Shown here in pieces: positions 25,747 to 34,685 of a stretch of DNA of 64,000 nt; the first letter of the stretch is position 1, and each line of letters starts with the position of its first letter. The notes under the pieces were generated by a model. It saw only the letters and a list, made by a program, of their open reading frames with translations. It was not told where the DNA came from and ran no database searches. This DNA is from Calditrichota bacterium (GTDB taxonomy: Bacteria; CLD3). The position numbers and the translations under genes were made by a program. The DNA lies in contig QQUF01000009.1 in assembly GCA_008501735.1 (NCBI GenBank), forward strand, positions 20,862 through 84,861, in the 5' to 3' direction.

Positions 25747-27582
25747 CTATTTACCTATTACTTCAGCAATTTTTGCCTGAATTTCACCAACAACAAAAGG
25801 TTGCCCTTTTACTTTGCTGTAACAAATTGCATCAACAACGTATTTATCACGAATCAAATGAACGAGTTGACCATTATTTAATTCAGGAATAAGAACTTTT
25901 TTAAAGTTCTTAATAATCCCACCTAAATCATTTGGTAATGGATAGACATATCTTAAGTGAGCGTGAGAAACAGAATAACCTTCTTCTCTTGCTCTTTCAA
26001 CAGCTGTTGCTGTTGCACCGTAAGTTCCACCCCAACTAATAACTAACAAATCACCTTTTTCGTCTCCAACAACTTTTGTTGCAGGGTATTCATTAGCAAT
26101 TCTATCGACTTTTTCAAATCTTAAGTCATTCATTGTTTGGTGATTATCAGGGTCGTAACTAATATTCCCTGTTACGTTTTGTCTTTCGATTCCACCGATT
26201 CTGTACTGCAAACCTTTAGTTCCTGGAATAATCCATTTTCTCGCTAAAGTTTCAGGATTTCTTGTGTAAGGATGGAAATTATCAGGGTCTGCTGTGTGGT
26301 CGTATTCAATTGGTTTTAAGGTGTCAATGTTTGGAATTTTCCAAGGTTCAGCACCATTTGCAACGTAATTATCAGTTAAAAGAATGACAGGAGTCATATA
26401 TTTTATTGCAATTCTTGTTGCTTCGTAAGCCATTTCAAAACAATCAGAAGGAGTTGCTGCTGCCATAACAGGAATTGGAGCATCTCCATTTCTTCCATAA
26501 ACTGCTTGAAAAAGATCAGATTGCTCAGTTTTGGTTGGCATTCCAGTACTTGGTCCAGCTCTTTGAACATCAATTATTACTAAAGGAAGTTCAGTAGCAA
26601 TTGCGAGTCCGATTGCTTCTGTCTTAAGAGCAAGTCCAGGACCACTTGTTGCAGTAACACCAATTGCTCCAGCATAAGAAGCACCAATTGCAGAACAAAC
26701 TCCTGCAATTTCATCTTCTGCTTGGAAAGTTTTTATACCAAAGTTTTTATGCTTTGCAAGTTCGTGTAAAATATCACTTGCAGGAGTGATTGGATAACCA
26801 CCGTAAAACATTTGCTTTTTAGCTTTGCTTGTAGCTGCGACCAAACCGAGTGCAAGAGCAGTGTTCCCCATAATACTTCTGTATTTTCCAGGAGCAAGTT
26901 TTGCGGGCTTAACTTCGTAAGAAATTGCAAATGCTTCTGTTGCTTCACAGTAAGCGTAACCGCCTCTTAAAGCTAAAATATTAGCTTCTGCGACTTTCTC
27001 TTTCTTCGCAAATTTTTTCTTAATAATATTTATAGTAAAATCAAGAGGTCGGTTGTAAAGCCAGAAAACCATTCCGAGTGCGAAAAAGTTTTTACATCTG
27101 TCAATTCCTCTTGTATCCAAACCAGTTTCTTTTAGTGCTTCTCTTGTAAGGTTTGTAATATTTACAGGGAAAACTTGATACTTATCAAGAGTGTAATCTT
27201 CAAGAGGATTTGATTCGTATTTTGCTAAAGCGAGATTTTTTTTCTCGAAATTTGCAGTATCAACAATCAAAACACCATTTGGTTTTAATTTAGGTAAATT
27301 TACCTTTAATGCAGCTGGGTTCATTGCGATTAAAGTATCGCCAATATCACCAGGAGTTCTTAAATCATAGTTACCAAATTTAAGTTGGTAACCACTAACA
27401 CCTGCAAGAGTTCCTTGTGGAGCTCTAATCTCAGCAGGAAAGTCCGGTAATGTTCCAATATCGTTACCAACAATCGCAGAAGTGTTAGCTAATTCGTTAC
27501 CGACTAACTGCATTCCGTCTCCAGAATCACCTGCGAAAATTACTGTAACATCTTTTAAGGTCTCGACAACCTTTTGTGCCAT
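25747..27582 (-). CDS. korA: 2-oxoacid:ferredoxin oxidoreductase subunit alpha (gamma-alpha fusion)
   Basis: 611 residues. The N-terminal about 190 residues form the gamma domain (VTVIFAGDSGDGMQLVGNELANT and PDFPAEIRAPQGTLAGVSGYQ), fused to the pyrimidine-binding alpha domain (GNTALALGLVAAT, YPITPASDILHELAKH, QAEDEIAGVCSAIGASYAG, TSGPGLALKTEAIGLA, PTKTEQSDLFQAVYGRNGD). The fusion is the standard two-subunit architecture of 2-oxoglutarate ferredoxin oxidoreductase. It lacks a long dicluster ferredoxin domain. The system points to a ferredoxin-linked TCA cycle (oxidative or reductive); direction cannot be told. It is the first gene of the two-gene operon. Confidence 0.92.
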   Translation of the reverse strand: MAQKVVETLKDVTVIFAGDSGDGMQLVGNELANTSAIVGNDIGTLPDFPAEIRAPQGTLAGVSGYQLKFGNYDLRTPGDIGDTLIAMNPAALKVNLPKLKPNGVLIVDTANFEKKNLALAKYESNPLEDYTLDKYQVFPVNITNLTREALKETGLDTRGIDRCKNFFALGMVFWLYNRPLDFTINIIKKKFAKKEKVAEANILALRGGYAYCEATEAFAISYEVKPAKLAPGKYRSIMGNTALALGLVAATSKAKKQMFYGGYPITPASDILHELAKHKNFGIKTFQAEDEIAGVCSAIGASYAGAIGVTATSGPGLALKTEAIGLAIATELPLVIIDVQRAGPSTGMPTKTEQSDLFQAVYGRNGDAPIPVMAAATPSDCFEMAYEATRIAIKYMTPVILLTDNYVANGAEPWKIPNIDTLKPIEYDHTADPDNFHPYTRNPETLARKWIIPGTKGLQYRIGGIERQNVTGNISYDPDNHQTMNDLRFEKVDRIANEYPATKVVGDEKGDLLVISWGGTYGATATAVERAREEGYSVSHAHLRYVYPLPNDLGGIIKNFKKVLIPELNNGQLVHLIRDKYVVDAICYSKVKGQPFVVGEIQAKIAEVIGK

Positions 27583-27778
27583 TTTGAAGTACCTTGCTTA
27601 TTTAAAAAAAAATTAAATTAACTATTTATTTACAAAAAGTTTTGAAAGATAAAAGATTTTGCTTTGCTATCAAAATCAATTAATCTAACCTTTAAAAATC
27701 AAATTTTTGTTATCTTGTTGAAACTTTAAACTAAGTTTATTTGTAATAAAAATTTTAATTCTAAAATAAGATTTATTT

Positions 27779-28798
27779 ATGCAAAACGAGTTTGTAAATC
27801 CATCTATAAGTTCCGAAGACTTAGAAATTGAACAGTCACTTCGTCCTTCGCTTTTTGATGAGTTTGTTGGACAGAGGAAAATTGTTGAAAATCTGAAAGT
27901 TTTCATCGAAGCTGCAAAAATGCGGAATGATGCCTTAGACCACGTTTTACTTTTCGGTCCTCCAGGTCTTGGTAAAACTACAATTTCCAATATTATTTCA
28001 AAGGAACTTGGAGTTCAAATGGTTACGACTTCTGGTCCTGTTTTGGAACGCCCTGGAGATTTAGCAGGAATTTTGACAGGACTTGAAGAAAATGATGTTT
28101 TGTTCATTGATGAAATTCACCGTTTGAACAATGTTGTTGAGGAATACCTTTACTCTGCGATGGAAGATTTTAGACTCGATATTTTAATTGACAAAGGACC
28201 AAACTCAAGAAGTGTACAGCTTGAGTTACCAAAATTTACTTTGATTGGAGCAACAACGAGAGCAGGGCTTTTGACAGCTCCAATGAGAGCAAGATTTGGA
28301 GTGATTAGCCGTTTGGATTACTACGATGCGGAAGAACTTGATAAAATTGTAAAACGCTCAGCGAGAATTTTGGAGTTGGAAATTGACGTACACGGTTCAC
28401 TCGAAATTTCCAAACGTTCACGAGGAACTCCAAGAATTGCAAATAGGCTGTTGAGACGTGCAAGAGATTTTGCCCAAATCAAAGGCAACGGAGTAATTAC
28501 AAAAAAAATCGCAGATTATGCTTTGACAATGCTTGAAGTTGACCAAAATGGTCTTGACGAAATGGACAAACGAATCTTAAAAACAATTATCGAAAAGTTT
28601 AATGGCGGACCTGTTGGGCTTAACACAGTTGCTGTTGCTGTTTCAGAAGATGCAGGAACTTTGGAAGAAGTTCACGAACCTTACTTGATTCAACAAGGTT
28701 ACTTGCAACGAACTCCAAGAGGGAGAGAAGTAACTCCATTAGCTTACACAACAATGGGTTTTACTCCAAAAAGTGGTATGCAGGAAAAATTGTTTTAG
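27779..28798 (+). CDS. ruvB: Holliday junction branch migration ATPase RuvB
   Basis: 339 residues, full length. AAA+ Walker A is [10 protein letters not shown] (about residues 59-68), Walker B is [12 protein letters not shown], sensor 1 is LIGATTRAG, and the arginine finger region PMRARFGVI follows. The C-terminal winged helix contains [16 protein letters not shown] and [16 protein letters not shown]. Hexameric RuvB drives RuvA-bound branch migration during recombination repair. No ruvA or ruvC is adjacent. The gene is divergent from korA and separated by about 196 bases of AT-rich DNA. Confidence 0.97.
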   Translation: MQNEFVNPSISSEDLEIEQSLRPSLFDEFVGQRKIVENLKVFIEAAKMRNDALDHVLLFGPPGLGKTTISNIISKELGVQMVTTSGPVLERPGDLAGILTGLEENDVLFIDEIHRLNNVVEEYLYSAMEDFRLDILIDKGPNSRSVQLELPKFTLIGATTRAGLLTAPMRARFGVISRLDYYDAEELDKIVKRSARILELEIDVHGSLEISKRSRGTPRIANRLLRRARDFAQIKGNGVITKKIADYALTMLEVDQNGLDEMDKRILKTIIEKFNGGPVGLNTVAVAVSEDAGTLEEVHEPYLIQQGYLQRTPRGREVTPLAYTTMGFTPKSGMQEKLF

Positions 28799-28971
28799 AA
28801 GAATTTAGGACTCAAGAGCATTGGAACGAGAAAATAACGAAAAATAGTTAAAACAAAGTTGCTGGTTTTACGCTTACAGCGGAATGCACACTCCAAATTT
28901 TCACTTGAAACAATTTTAATTTTTACTCCGTAACAAATTCAACTTCAAACAAAAATTTATAGGTGTTAAAA

Positions 28972-29442
28972 ATGAAAATTTATTTTGAAAATTGTTCAAG
29001 TTTAAAAAATGTTGAATTTGAAATTTTAGATGGTAGAGTCCAAGTTTTTAAAAAAGACTCAAACAAAATTTTATTTGAAATTAATGACAAGGCTGAAATT
29101 TTTGTTAATCTTGAAAAAGTCGAAATTACAGAATCACAAAAAGAAATTTCTCAAAAATATTATGAATTAGCAAATAAGGCTTTTGAAGCAGGAAAAGGGA
29201 TTGGTAAAGAAGGAATTCTTGTTGGAAAAGACGGACTAAAATTAGCTTTTTCTGCAATTAAGAGTATTTTCCAAGGTGAAGAAGGTGAAGCAAGAGTAGA
29301 GGCTGAAGCAAAAGCAATTGAAGAAAAAGCTCAAAACCTTGAAAGTGGTGCTACAGAACTAGAAAGTTTGGTTGAAGAATTTAGTAAAATCCATTCAATC
29401 TTAATAAATGAGATTGATGAACTTAGTGTAAATCTTTTTTAG
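28972..29442 (+). CDS. Hypothetical cytoplasmic protein with helical C-terminal half
   Basis: 156 residues from the ATG at 28972, which has AGGTG eight bases upstream; a GTG three codons earlier is possible. The N-terminal third is beta-rich (NVEFEILDGRVQVFKKDSN). The middle holds a glycine-rich amphipathic segment (AGKGIGKEGILVGKDGLKLAF), and the last third is an acidic helix with coiled-coil character (EARVEAEAKAIEEKAQNLESG). No signal peptide and no family recognised. Its TAG stop is in the same frame as the YbaK-like gene that follows directly. Confidence 0.6.
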   Translation: MKIYFENCSSLKNVEFEILDGRVQVFKKDSNKILFEINDKAEIFVNLEKVEITESQKEISQKYYELANKAFEAGKGIGKEGILVGKDGLKLAFSAIKSIFQGEEGEARVEAEAKAIEEKAQNLESGATELESLVEEFSKIHSILINEIDELSVNLF

Positions 29443-29454
29443 AGTAGAGTTATC

Positions 29455-29919
29455 ATTTTTGAAAAAATAAAATCGTTCCTCCAAGTGAACGAAGTTGAGT
29501 TCGAGGTTTTTCATCACGAGCCAACTTTGACCTCCGAAGATTCTGCCAAAGTTCGAGGTGAAGAACTAAAAACAGGCGGAAAAGCACTTTTGCTAAAAAT
29601 TGATAAAGGTTTTAAACTCTTTGTCTTGGCAGCTGATAAAAAACTAAATTCCAAGAAAATTAAAAAAAATTTTAAAGTTAAAAGTATTCGGTTTTCTACC
29701 AAAGAAGAGCTGTACACACTAACTCAACTTGTTTCGGGTTCTGTTCCACCTTTCGGAAAGCCTATTTTAGATTTTGAACTTTTCGTGGATAATTCGATTT
29801 GTAAAAATGAAGTAATTTGTTTTAACGCAGGAAGTTTAGAGGATAGTATAAGAATGAAAGTTAGGGATTACATAAAAGTTGCGAAGCCAAATGAAATTTT
29901 TGACTTCAGCAACTCTTAG
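29455..29919 (+). CDS. YbaK/ProX-type aminoacyl-tRNA deacylase
   Basis: The YbaK/EbsC fold is clear: FEVFHHEPTLTSEDSAKVRG, then GGKALLLKIDKGFKLFVLAADKKLN with the active-site lysine region, then LTQLVSGSVPPFGKP, the family GxxxPxG loop. Such proteins hydrolyse mischarged tRNAs, mainly prolyl-tRNA editing, and can also act on other substrates. The first standard start (GTG 29485) has no ribosome site and removes the family's first helix. The missing helix is encoded just upstream (FEKIKSFLQ), which implies an ATT start at 29455 or ATC at 29452, preceded by GAGTAGAG. I chose 29455, giving about 154 residues; the start is uncertain. Confidence 0.75.
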   Translation: MFEKIKSFLQVNEVEFEVFHHEPTLTSEDSAKVRGEELKTGGKALLLKIDKGFKLFVLAADKKLNSKKIKKNFKVKSIRFSTKEELYTLTQLVSGSVPPFGKPILDFELFVDNSICKNEVICFNAGSLEDSIRMKVRDYIKVAKPNEIFDFSNS

Positions 29920-29930
29920 CTATTTTTCAA

Positions 29931-30116
29931 TTACTTAGGTTCTGAAACACCGTATCTTTTTTTCTTCATTCTGATTTCGTGCATTCGTTCACTTGGGCTT
30001 ACATAAAATGATCTTTCTCTGTATCCGCGAACTACTTTGTTTTTATTACACTCAGTTGTAAATCTCCTTAAAGTCTTTTCAAAAGATTCGTTGTCTTTTA
30101 CTTTTACTGATAACAT
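29931..30116 (-). CDS. rpsU: 30S ribosomal protein bS21
   Basis: 61 residues from the ATG at 30116, with a CAGGAG-type ribosome site just before it; an upstream start at 30152 would add 12 non-conserved residues. The sequence is typical: MLSVKVKDNESFEKTLRRF, then CNKNKVVRGYRERSFYVSPS, and a basic C-terminus with RMKKKRYG. It binds the platform of the small subunit and helps mRNA selection. It is on the minus strand, convergent with the deacylase gene, with only 11 bases between their stop codons. Confidence 0.95.
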   Translation of the reverse strand: MLSVKVKDNESFEKTLRRFTTECNKNKVVRGYRERSFYVSPSERMHEIRMKKKRYGVSEPK

Positions 30117-30453
30117 TGCATTTCTCCTGTGAGTTAGATTTCGTAAGTACAATTTCTTTAAAAAACTTAATCAATTAGTTGCATATTCATAAAATGTGCC
30201 AAAAGAAAAACACTTTCCAAGTAATTCTTTCGTTGGTTTAGTGGGTAAAATTTTTGCACTGCTTCATTTTTAAACCACTTTTGAATTTTCAAAAAATTTA
30301 AAAAGTAAAGATTTTCAAAAGTCGTTGAAATTAAAACTCTGATTTCTTAAATTCGTTGCCCTTAAAAATGTTAAAAACTACTTTTTTCATTATTTATGGG
30401 AAAAATGGGAGTTTTTAAATAAATGATACAATCAGAAACAAAAGGAAATAGTT
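30117..30453. other. 337-base gap, nothing seen
   Basis: Very AT-rich DNA between the divergent rpsU and ABC-operon genes. It must hold both promoters, but I cannot support a particular -35/-10 pair, RNA or repeat. Confidence 0.5.
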
Positions 30454-31377
30454 ATGATTAGTATTCAAAACGTAACAAAATCCTACGGTGCTTCTAAAGC
30501 CGTAAATAATATTTCCCTTGAAATCGAAAAAGGGGAAATTCTTGGTTTCTTAGGTCCAAATGGTGCTGGAAAAACAACAATGATGAAAATGATTACTTGT
30601 TTTTTTCCACCAACCGAAGGAACCATAGAAGTTGACGGATTCAATGTGTTCGACCAAAGTTTTCAAGTTCGTGAACTTATTGGATATTTGCCAGAACACA
30701 ACCCACTTTATTTAGAAATGAATGTCGTTGATTATTTAAAATTCGTAGCGGACATTCGTAAAATTTCTGATAAAAGTGGTAGAATTCGTGAGATTATTGA
30801 ACTTTGTGGAATTGGTGAGATGAAATCAAAACTCATCGGGCAACTTTCCAAAGGTTATCGACAGAGAGTCGGGCTTGCACAGGCATTGATTCACAATCCA
30901 CCGATTTTGATTCTTGATGAACCGACGACTGGTCTTGACCCGAATCAAATTGTTGAGATTCGTAACTTGATTAAGCAACTTGGACAAGACAAGACTGTAA
31001 TTTTTTCGACACACATTCTTTCAGAAGTCAAAGCAATTGCAAATAGAGTTACAATCATTAATCGTGGTGAAATCGTTGCTGATGGTTCATCAGAAGATTT
31101 GCAAAACCAAGCAAGTGGAACTACCAAAATTAATCTCGAAATTAAAGTTGGTGGTACAAATTCAGTTGCCGAAAAACTTTCTGCAATAAATGGTGTCAGT
31201 AATGTGAAGACTTTGAACCAATCAAATGAAAACTATGAAATTCAACTTGATGCAACTGGTGGTTCTGACCCAAGGGAAGAGATTTTTAATCTTGCAGTTT
31301 CTAATGATTGGAAACTTCTTGAAATTCACAGAGACAGAATGGACCTTGAAGACATTTTCAGAAGTTTAACACAGTAA
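30454..31377 (+). CDS. ABC transporter ATP-binding protein, GldA-like
   Basis: 307 residues. Walker A GPNGAGKTTMMKM (about 36-48), Q-loop LPEHNPLY, signature LSKGYRQRVGLAQAL, Walker B ILILDEPTTGLDPNQ, H-loop STHIL. The last 90 residues form the C-terminal extension common to GldA/NosF-like export ATPases (RDRMDLEDIFRSLT at the end). It energises the permease encoded 18 bases downstream. Together with GldF- and GldG-like proteins it forms an ABC-2 type exporter. The name is shared with a gliding motility protein, but such four-gene sets occur widely in non-gliding bacteria, so gliding is not implied. Confidence 0.92.
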   Translation: MISIQNVTKSYGASKAVNNISLEIEKGEILGFLGPNGAGKTTMMKMITCFFPPTEGTIEVDGFNVFDQSFQVRELIGYLPEHNPLYLEMNVVDYLKFVADIRKISDKSGRIREIIELCGIGEMKSKLIGQLSKGYRQRVGLAQALIHNPPILILDEPTTGLDPNQIVEIRNLIKQLGQDKTVIFSTHILSEVKAIANRVTIINRGEIVADGSSEDLQNQASGTTKINLEIKVGGTNSVAEKLSAINGVSNVKTLNQSNENYEIQLDATGGSDPREEIFNLAVSNDWKLLEIHRDRMDLEDIFRSLTQ

Positions 31378-31395
31378 AAAGGAAGGACAACGAAA

Positions 31396-32106
31396 ATGAC
31401 AAATATAATTTCGATTTTCAAAAAAGAACTGAATTCATTTTTTGACTCTTCATTAGCTTACATTGCGATTTTTCTTTTTCTAATAATTACAGGAGTTGGG
31501 TTTTTCAACTTTAGTTTTTTCTTACAAAAACAAGCTGACGTGAGAGATTTATTTTTCTTTTGCAGTGCAGTTTACATAATTACAATTCCTGCAATTACGA
31601 TGCGGCTCATTTCAGAAGAACTCAAAAATGGAACTTTAGAACTTCTTACAACTTACCCTGTTACAGATTTTCAAATTGTTTTCGGGAAATTTTTAGCTTC
31701 GCTTACACTTCTCACAATTACAATTGCTTTAACTTTTGTTTATACTTTTTCAGTTTCCACTCTTGGGAACTTGGACGAAGGAATTGTTATGGGAGGTTAC
31801 ATTGGACTGATTTTGATGGGAGCAGTTTTGATTGCTCTTGGAGTTTATATTTCGAGTGCAACTGATAGCCAAGTTGTTGCTTTGATTGTAAGTGTTGCAG
31901 TGATTTTCTTTTGGATTTTCTTGGACAACATTTTAATCTTCATCGGTGGAAATGTTAGAATCTTTGAATTTATCGCAATTGACACGCATTTCACGAACAT
32001 TCAACGTGGCGTTGTGGACTCAAGAGACATAATTTATTATTTCTCTTTTATCACTCTGTTCTTGTTTCTTGCAACTCGTTCACTTGCCGGTAGAAAATGG
32101 GCTTAG
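31396..32106 (+). CDS. ABC-2 type permease, GldF-like
   Basis: 236 residues with six predicted membrane spans. It starts with a short amphipathic leader (IISIFKKELNSFFDSSLAY), then spans near 23-45, 55-72, 100-125, 133-155, 160-185 and 212-230. Segments such as ITMRLISEELKNGTLELLTTYPVTDFQ form the conserved coupling region of GldF/NosY-type permeases. It is the membrane partner of the ATPase upstream and is followed after 15 bases by the GldG-like gene. A GGAAGG ribosome site precedes it. Confidence 0.9.
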   Translation: MTNIISIFKKELNSFFDSSLAYIAIFLFLIITGVGFFNFSFFLQKQADVRDLFFFCSAVYIITIPAITMRLISEELKNGTLELLTTYPVTDFQIVFGKFLASLTLLTITIALTFVYTFSVSTLGNLDEGIVMGGYIGLILMGAVLIALGVYISSATDSQVVALIVSVAVIFFWIFLDNILIFIGGNVRIFEFIAIDTHFTNIQRGVVDSRDIIYYFSFITLFLFLATRSLAGRKWA

Positions 32107-32121
32107 AAAGGAGAATCAAAA

Positions 32122-33708
32122 ATGGCAAATAGAAAAACAGATTTTAAAGTCAATTCAACAGCAATTTTAGGTTTGCTAATCGGAATAATTATTGCGGTAA
32201 ATGTAATCTCGAATTACTTTTTTGTAAGACTTGACTTGACTGAAGACAATATTTTTACGCTTTCACCGATAAGTATTGAATCGGTTAGCAATCTCGACGA
32301 CAAAATTTTTGTTCGTGCTTATTTTAGTGCAGACATTCCTGCACCGCTTTCCAACACAAGACAATTTCTTCAAGACCAACTTGATGAATTTAGAGCTTAC
32401 TCAGACGGTAAACTTGACTACGAATTCATCTCTGAAAATCTTGACGAAGTCGGAACAAAAGCTGGAATTCAGCCAGTGGATTTGCGTGTTGTAGAAAATG
32501 ACGAAGTTTCGGTTAGAAGGGTTTACTTAGGTCTCGTAATGCAATACGAAGACAAACAAGAAGTAATGCCTTTCATTCAAAATTCAAACGGGCTTGAGTA
32601 TGACTTAACCAAAAGAATTTTGAAACTCACATCAGAATCAACGAAAAAAATCGGTTTCTTAACTGGACACGACGAAGTTGGAAATGACCTTTTACAAAAT
32701 GCTCGTTCTCATCTTTCTGAACAATACCAACTCGTTCCTGTTTCATTGGAATTTGGAAAAACAGTTCCAGCAGACCTTGAAGCATTACTTGTTATTGCTC
32801 CGAAAAAAGCACTTTCAGATTGGGATAATTACGCAATTGACCAATACATTATGACTGGCGGAAAAGTCGGTTTTTACTTGAACAAAGTTAGTGCAGATAT
32901 TTCGACTCAAACCGCTGAAAATATTGAGTTGAACGTTGACGGGTTAATGACTCATTACGGAATTAAAGTAAATTCAAATCTTGTTCAAGATTTGTTAAAT
33001 CAACCGATTAGCGTTTCTGAAAGACGTGGAATCTTTAATGTTCAAAGACAGGTGCCTTATCCGTTTTTACCTTTGATTCGTGATTTTGCAAAAGAAGATG
33101 CGATGGTAAAAGACCTCGAAAATGTTTCGCTTTATTTCTCAAGTACAATTGACACAACTTTAGCGGCTGACAAACCTGACGTAACTTTTACTCCAATAGC
33201 TTTTACTTCACCAAAAACCAAATTAGTTTCAAATAATTACTCACTTTATCCACCTGACCCAAAAACTTTGAATCCAAATGAATACAATCTTGGAAGACAA
33301 GCAGTTGCAGCAACACTTCAAGGAAAATTCACTTCTTACTACCACAACAAAGACAAACCACAGTTTTTGAAGGAAGATTCAACAGTTGGTTTTGACCCTC
33401 AATCAACTTTGCTTGAAACAGAAAATGCAAGAATTTTTGTTGCTGCTGATGGTGATTTTATGCAAGACAACTTTATGAACCAACCTGACAACTTGAACTT
33501 TTTCTTGAATTCAGTTGATTGGCTTGCTTCGACAGAAGGTTTGATTCAAATTCGTTCAAGAGGAGTTACGGATAGACCTCTTGAAGAAATTGATGACGGA
33601 ACAAAAAATATGATTAAATGGGGTAACAGTGTTGGTTTGCCTTTACTCGTTTTACTTTTCGGACTCGTAAGATGGCAAATGCGTAAAAATAGAAAGGTTG
33701 AAATCTAA
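32122..33708 (+). CDS. GldG-family ABC transporter accessory protein
   Basis: 528 residues. One membrane span near the N-terminus (STAILGLLIGIIIAVNVISNY) and one near the C-terminus (VGLPLLVLLFGLVRWQMRK) enclose a large periplasmic domain of about 460 residues. The domain matches the GldG/DUF4350-like family: LTEDNIFTLSPISIESV, then KIGFLTGHDEVGN, DLEALLVIAPKKALSDWD and VAADGDFM. It probably binds or handles the exported substrate. It overlaps the next gene by one base (TAATG). In many genomes this protein is fused to the permease; here it is separate. Confidence 0.88.
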   Translation: MANRKTDFKVNSTAILGLLIGIIIAVNVISNYFFVRLDLTEDNIFTLSPISIESVSNLDDKIFVRAYFSADIPAPLSNTRQFLQDQLDEFRAYSDGKLDYEFISENLDEVGTKAGIQPVDLRVVENDEVSVRRVYLGLVMQYEDKQEVMPFIQNSNGLEYDLTKRILKLTSESTKKIGFLTGHDEVGNDLLQNARSHLSEQYQLVPVSLEFGKTVPADLEALLVIAPKKALSDWDNYAIDQYIMTGGKVGFYLNKVSADISTQTAENIELNVDGLMTHYGIKVNSNLVQDLLNQPISVSERRGIFNVQRQVPYPFLPLIRDFAKEDAMVKDLENVSLYFSSTIDTTLAADKPDVTFTPIAFTSPKTKLVSNNYSLYPPDPKTLNPNEYNLGRQAVAATLQGKFTSYYHNKDKPQFLKEDSTVGFDPQSTLLETENARIFVAADGDFMQDNFMNQPDNLNFFLNSVDWLASTEGLIQIRSRGVTDRPLEEIDDGTKNMIKWGNSVGLPLLVLLFGLVRWQMRKNRKVEI

Positions 33709-34643
33709 TGAAGAACGTAGGAATTTTAGTTGTAATTTTATTAGTTCTTGGTGGAATCGCTTACTTTGTCGTGAACAGTAGTGATTCTACAGTTGACTCG
33801 GATTTGACAAAGGATTTCTTTGCAGTTGACTCTGCAAGCATTACAAAAATTGAAATGAATTCTGTAGCTAACGGTGATGTTATTCTTTCAAAAGAAAGCG
33901 GAACTTGGATGCTCACAAAACCTGTCAATTACAAAGCTGACACGTCGAGAGTTTATTCTTTACTTAAAGAAGCTAAAAGCATTAAAGTTATAAACCCTGA
34001 GGTTTCCTCGAACCCAACAAAACACGCAAAATTTAATGTTGATGATTCTTTAGGAACTTCTGTCAAACTTTATTCTGCAAACGGTTTGGCAGCAGAATAT
34101 GTTATTGGCAAAAGAACTAACGGCGGAATTTTCATAAGACAACCAAACAGTGATGTTACAATTCTCACAAGCACTTTCAACTCTTTTGCCTTTGCACAAA
34201 AGGCAGAGCAATTCCGTGATAAAGTGATTTGTAAGTTAGAGTCTGAATCGATTACGGGTTACGAAGTAACTTCTCCAATTGGAAAAATCACAGTTGAAAA
34301 AGCTGATTCACTTTGGTTTGTTAGCGGAGAACGTAAAAAGGAAAAAAGAACCGAAGCAAACGGTAACTTCATAAACACTTGGAATACAAGATTCGGTAAT
34401 TTTTACACTTCAAAGTTCAAAGATGAAACTTCGGGAGCAGATTTCTCAAAACCTGAAATCCTGATAAAAGTAACGACTACCTCGGGTGAGAAGTCAGTAG
34501 CAGCAGTCTTGGATTTGGAAGACAAAAACTTTTTCCAAGTTAAGTATTCCGATTCAGAACAAATCTTCCTCGTTTCAAAAGGAGTCATTGACTCTTTCGC
34601 AAAACCTTACGAAGACCTTAAAAAAATCGAAGAAAAGAAATAG
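33708..34643 (+). CDS. DUF4340 protein of the ABC export operon
   Basis: 311 residues. A single N-terminal membrane span (VGILVVILLVLGGIAYFVV) anchors a periplasmic domain of DUF4340: SITKIEMNSVANGDVILSKESGTWMLTKPVNYKAD, then repeated related half-domains near residue 180 (ITGYEVTSPIGKITVEKADSLWFVSG). Proteins of this family nearly always follow GldG-like genes and are thought to be part of the same exporter, with unknown substrate. The start codon overlaps the GldG stop. The operon ends at a bidirectional hairpin eight bases after the stop. Confidence 0.88.
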   Translation: MKNVGILVVILLVLGGIAYFVVNSSDSTVDSDLTKDFFAVDSASITKIEMNSVANGDVILSKESGTWMLTKPVNYKADTSRVYSLLKEAKSIKVINPEVSSNPTKHAKFNVDDSLGTSVKLYSANGLAAEYVIGKRTNGGIFIRQPNSDVTILTSTFNSFAFAQKAEQFRDKVICKLESESITGYEVTSPIGKITVEKADSLWFVSGERKKEKRTEANGNFINTWNTRFGNFYTSKFKDETSGADFSKPEILIKVTTTSGEKSVAAVLDLEDKNFFQVKYSDSEQIFLVSKGVIDSFAKPYEDLKKIEEKK

Positions 34644-34651
34644 TTTTTCTC

Positions 34652-34685
34652 AATCCTGAAAGGATTTTAAACCTTTCAGGATTTT
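34652..34685. terminator. Bidirectional hairpin terminator
   Basis: AATCCTGAAAGG (34652-34663) pairs perfectly with CCTTTCAGGATT (34672-34683); loop of eight. T-rich on the plus side and overlapping the end of the convergent minus-strand gene. Likely stops transcripts from both sides. Confidence 0.7.

Noticed and set aside
27685..27990. Minus-strand frame over the start of ruvB
   Set aside because: Antisense shadow of the well-supported ruvB gene.
28855..28900. GC-richer patch with GCTG/CAGC words after ruvB
   Set aside because: The possible stem is only four bases and there is no T-tract or partner sequence; too weak to call a repeat or terminator.
30454..34643. GldA/GldF/GldG-like genes as evidence for gliding motility
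   Set aside because: Such ABC sets with a DUF4340 protein occur widely in non-gliding bacteria, and no gldK-N, sprA or similar gene is in the window.
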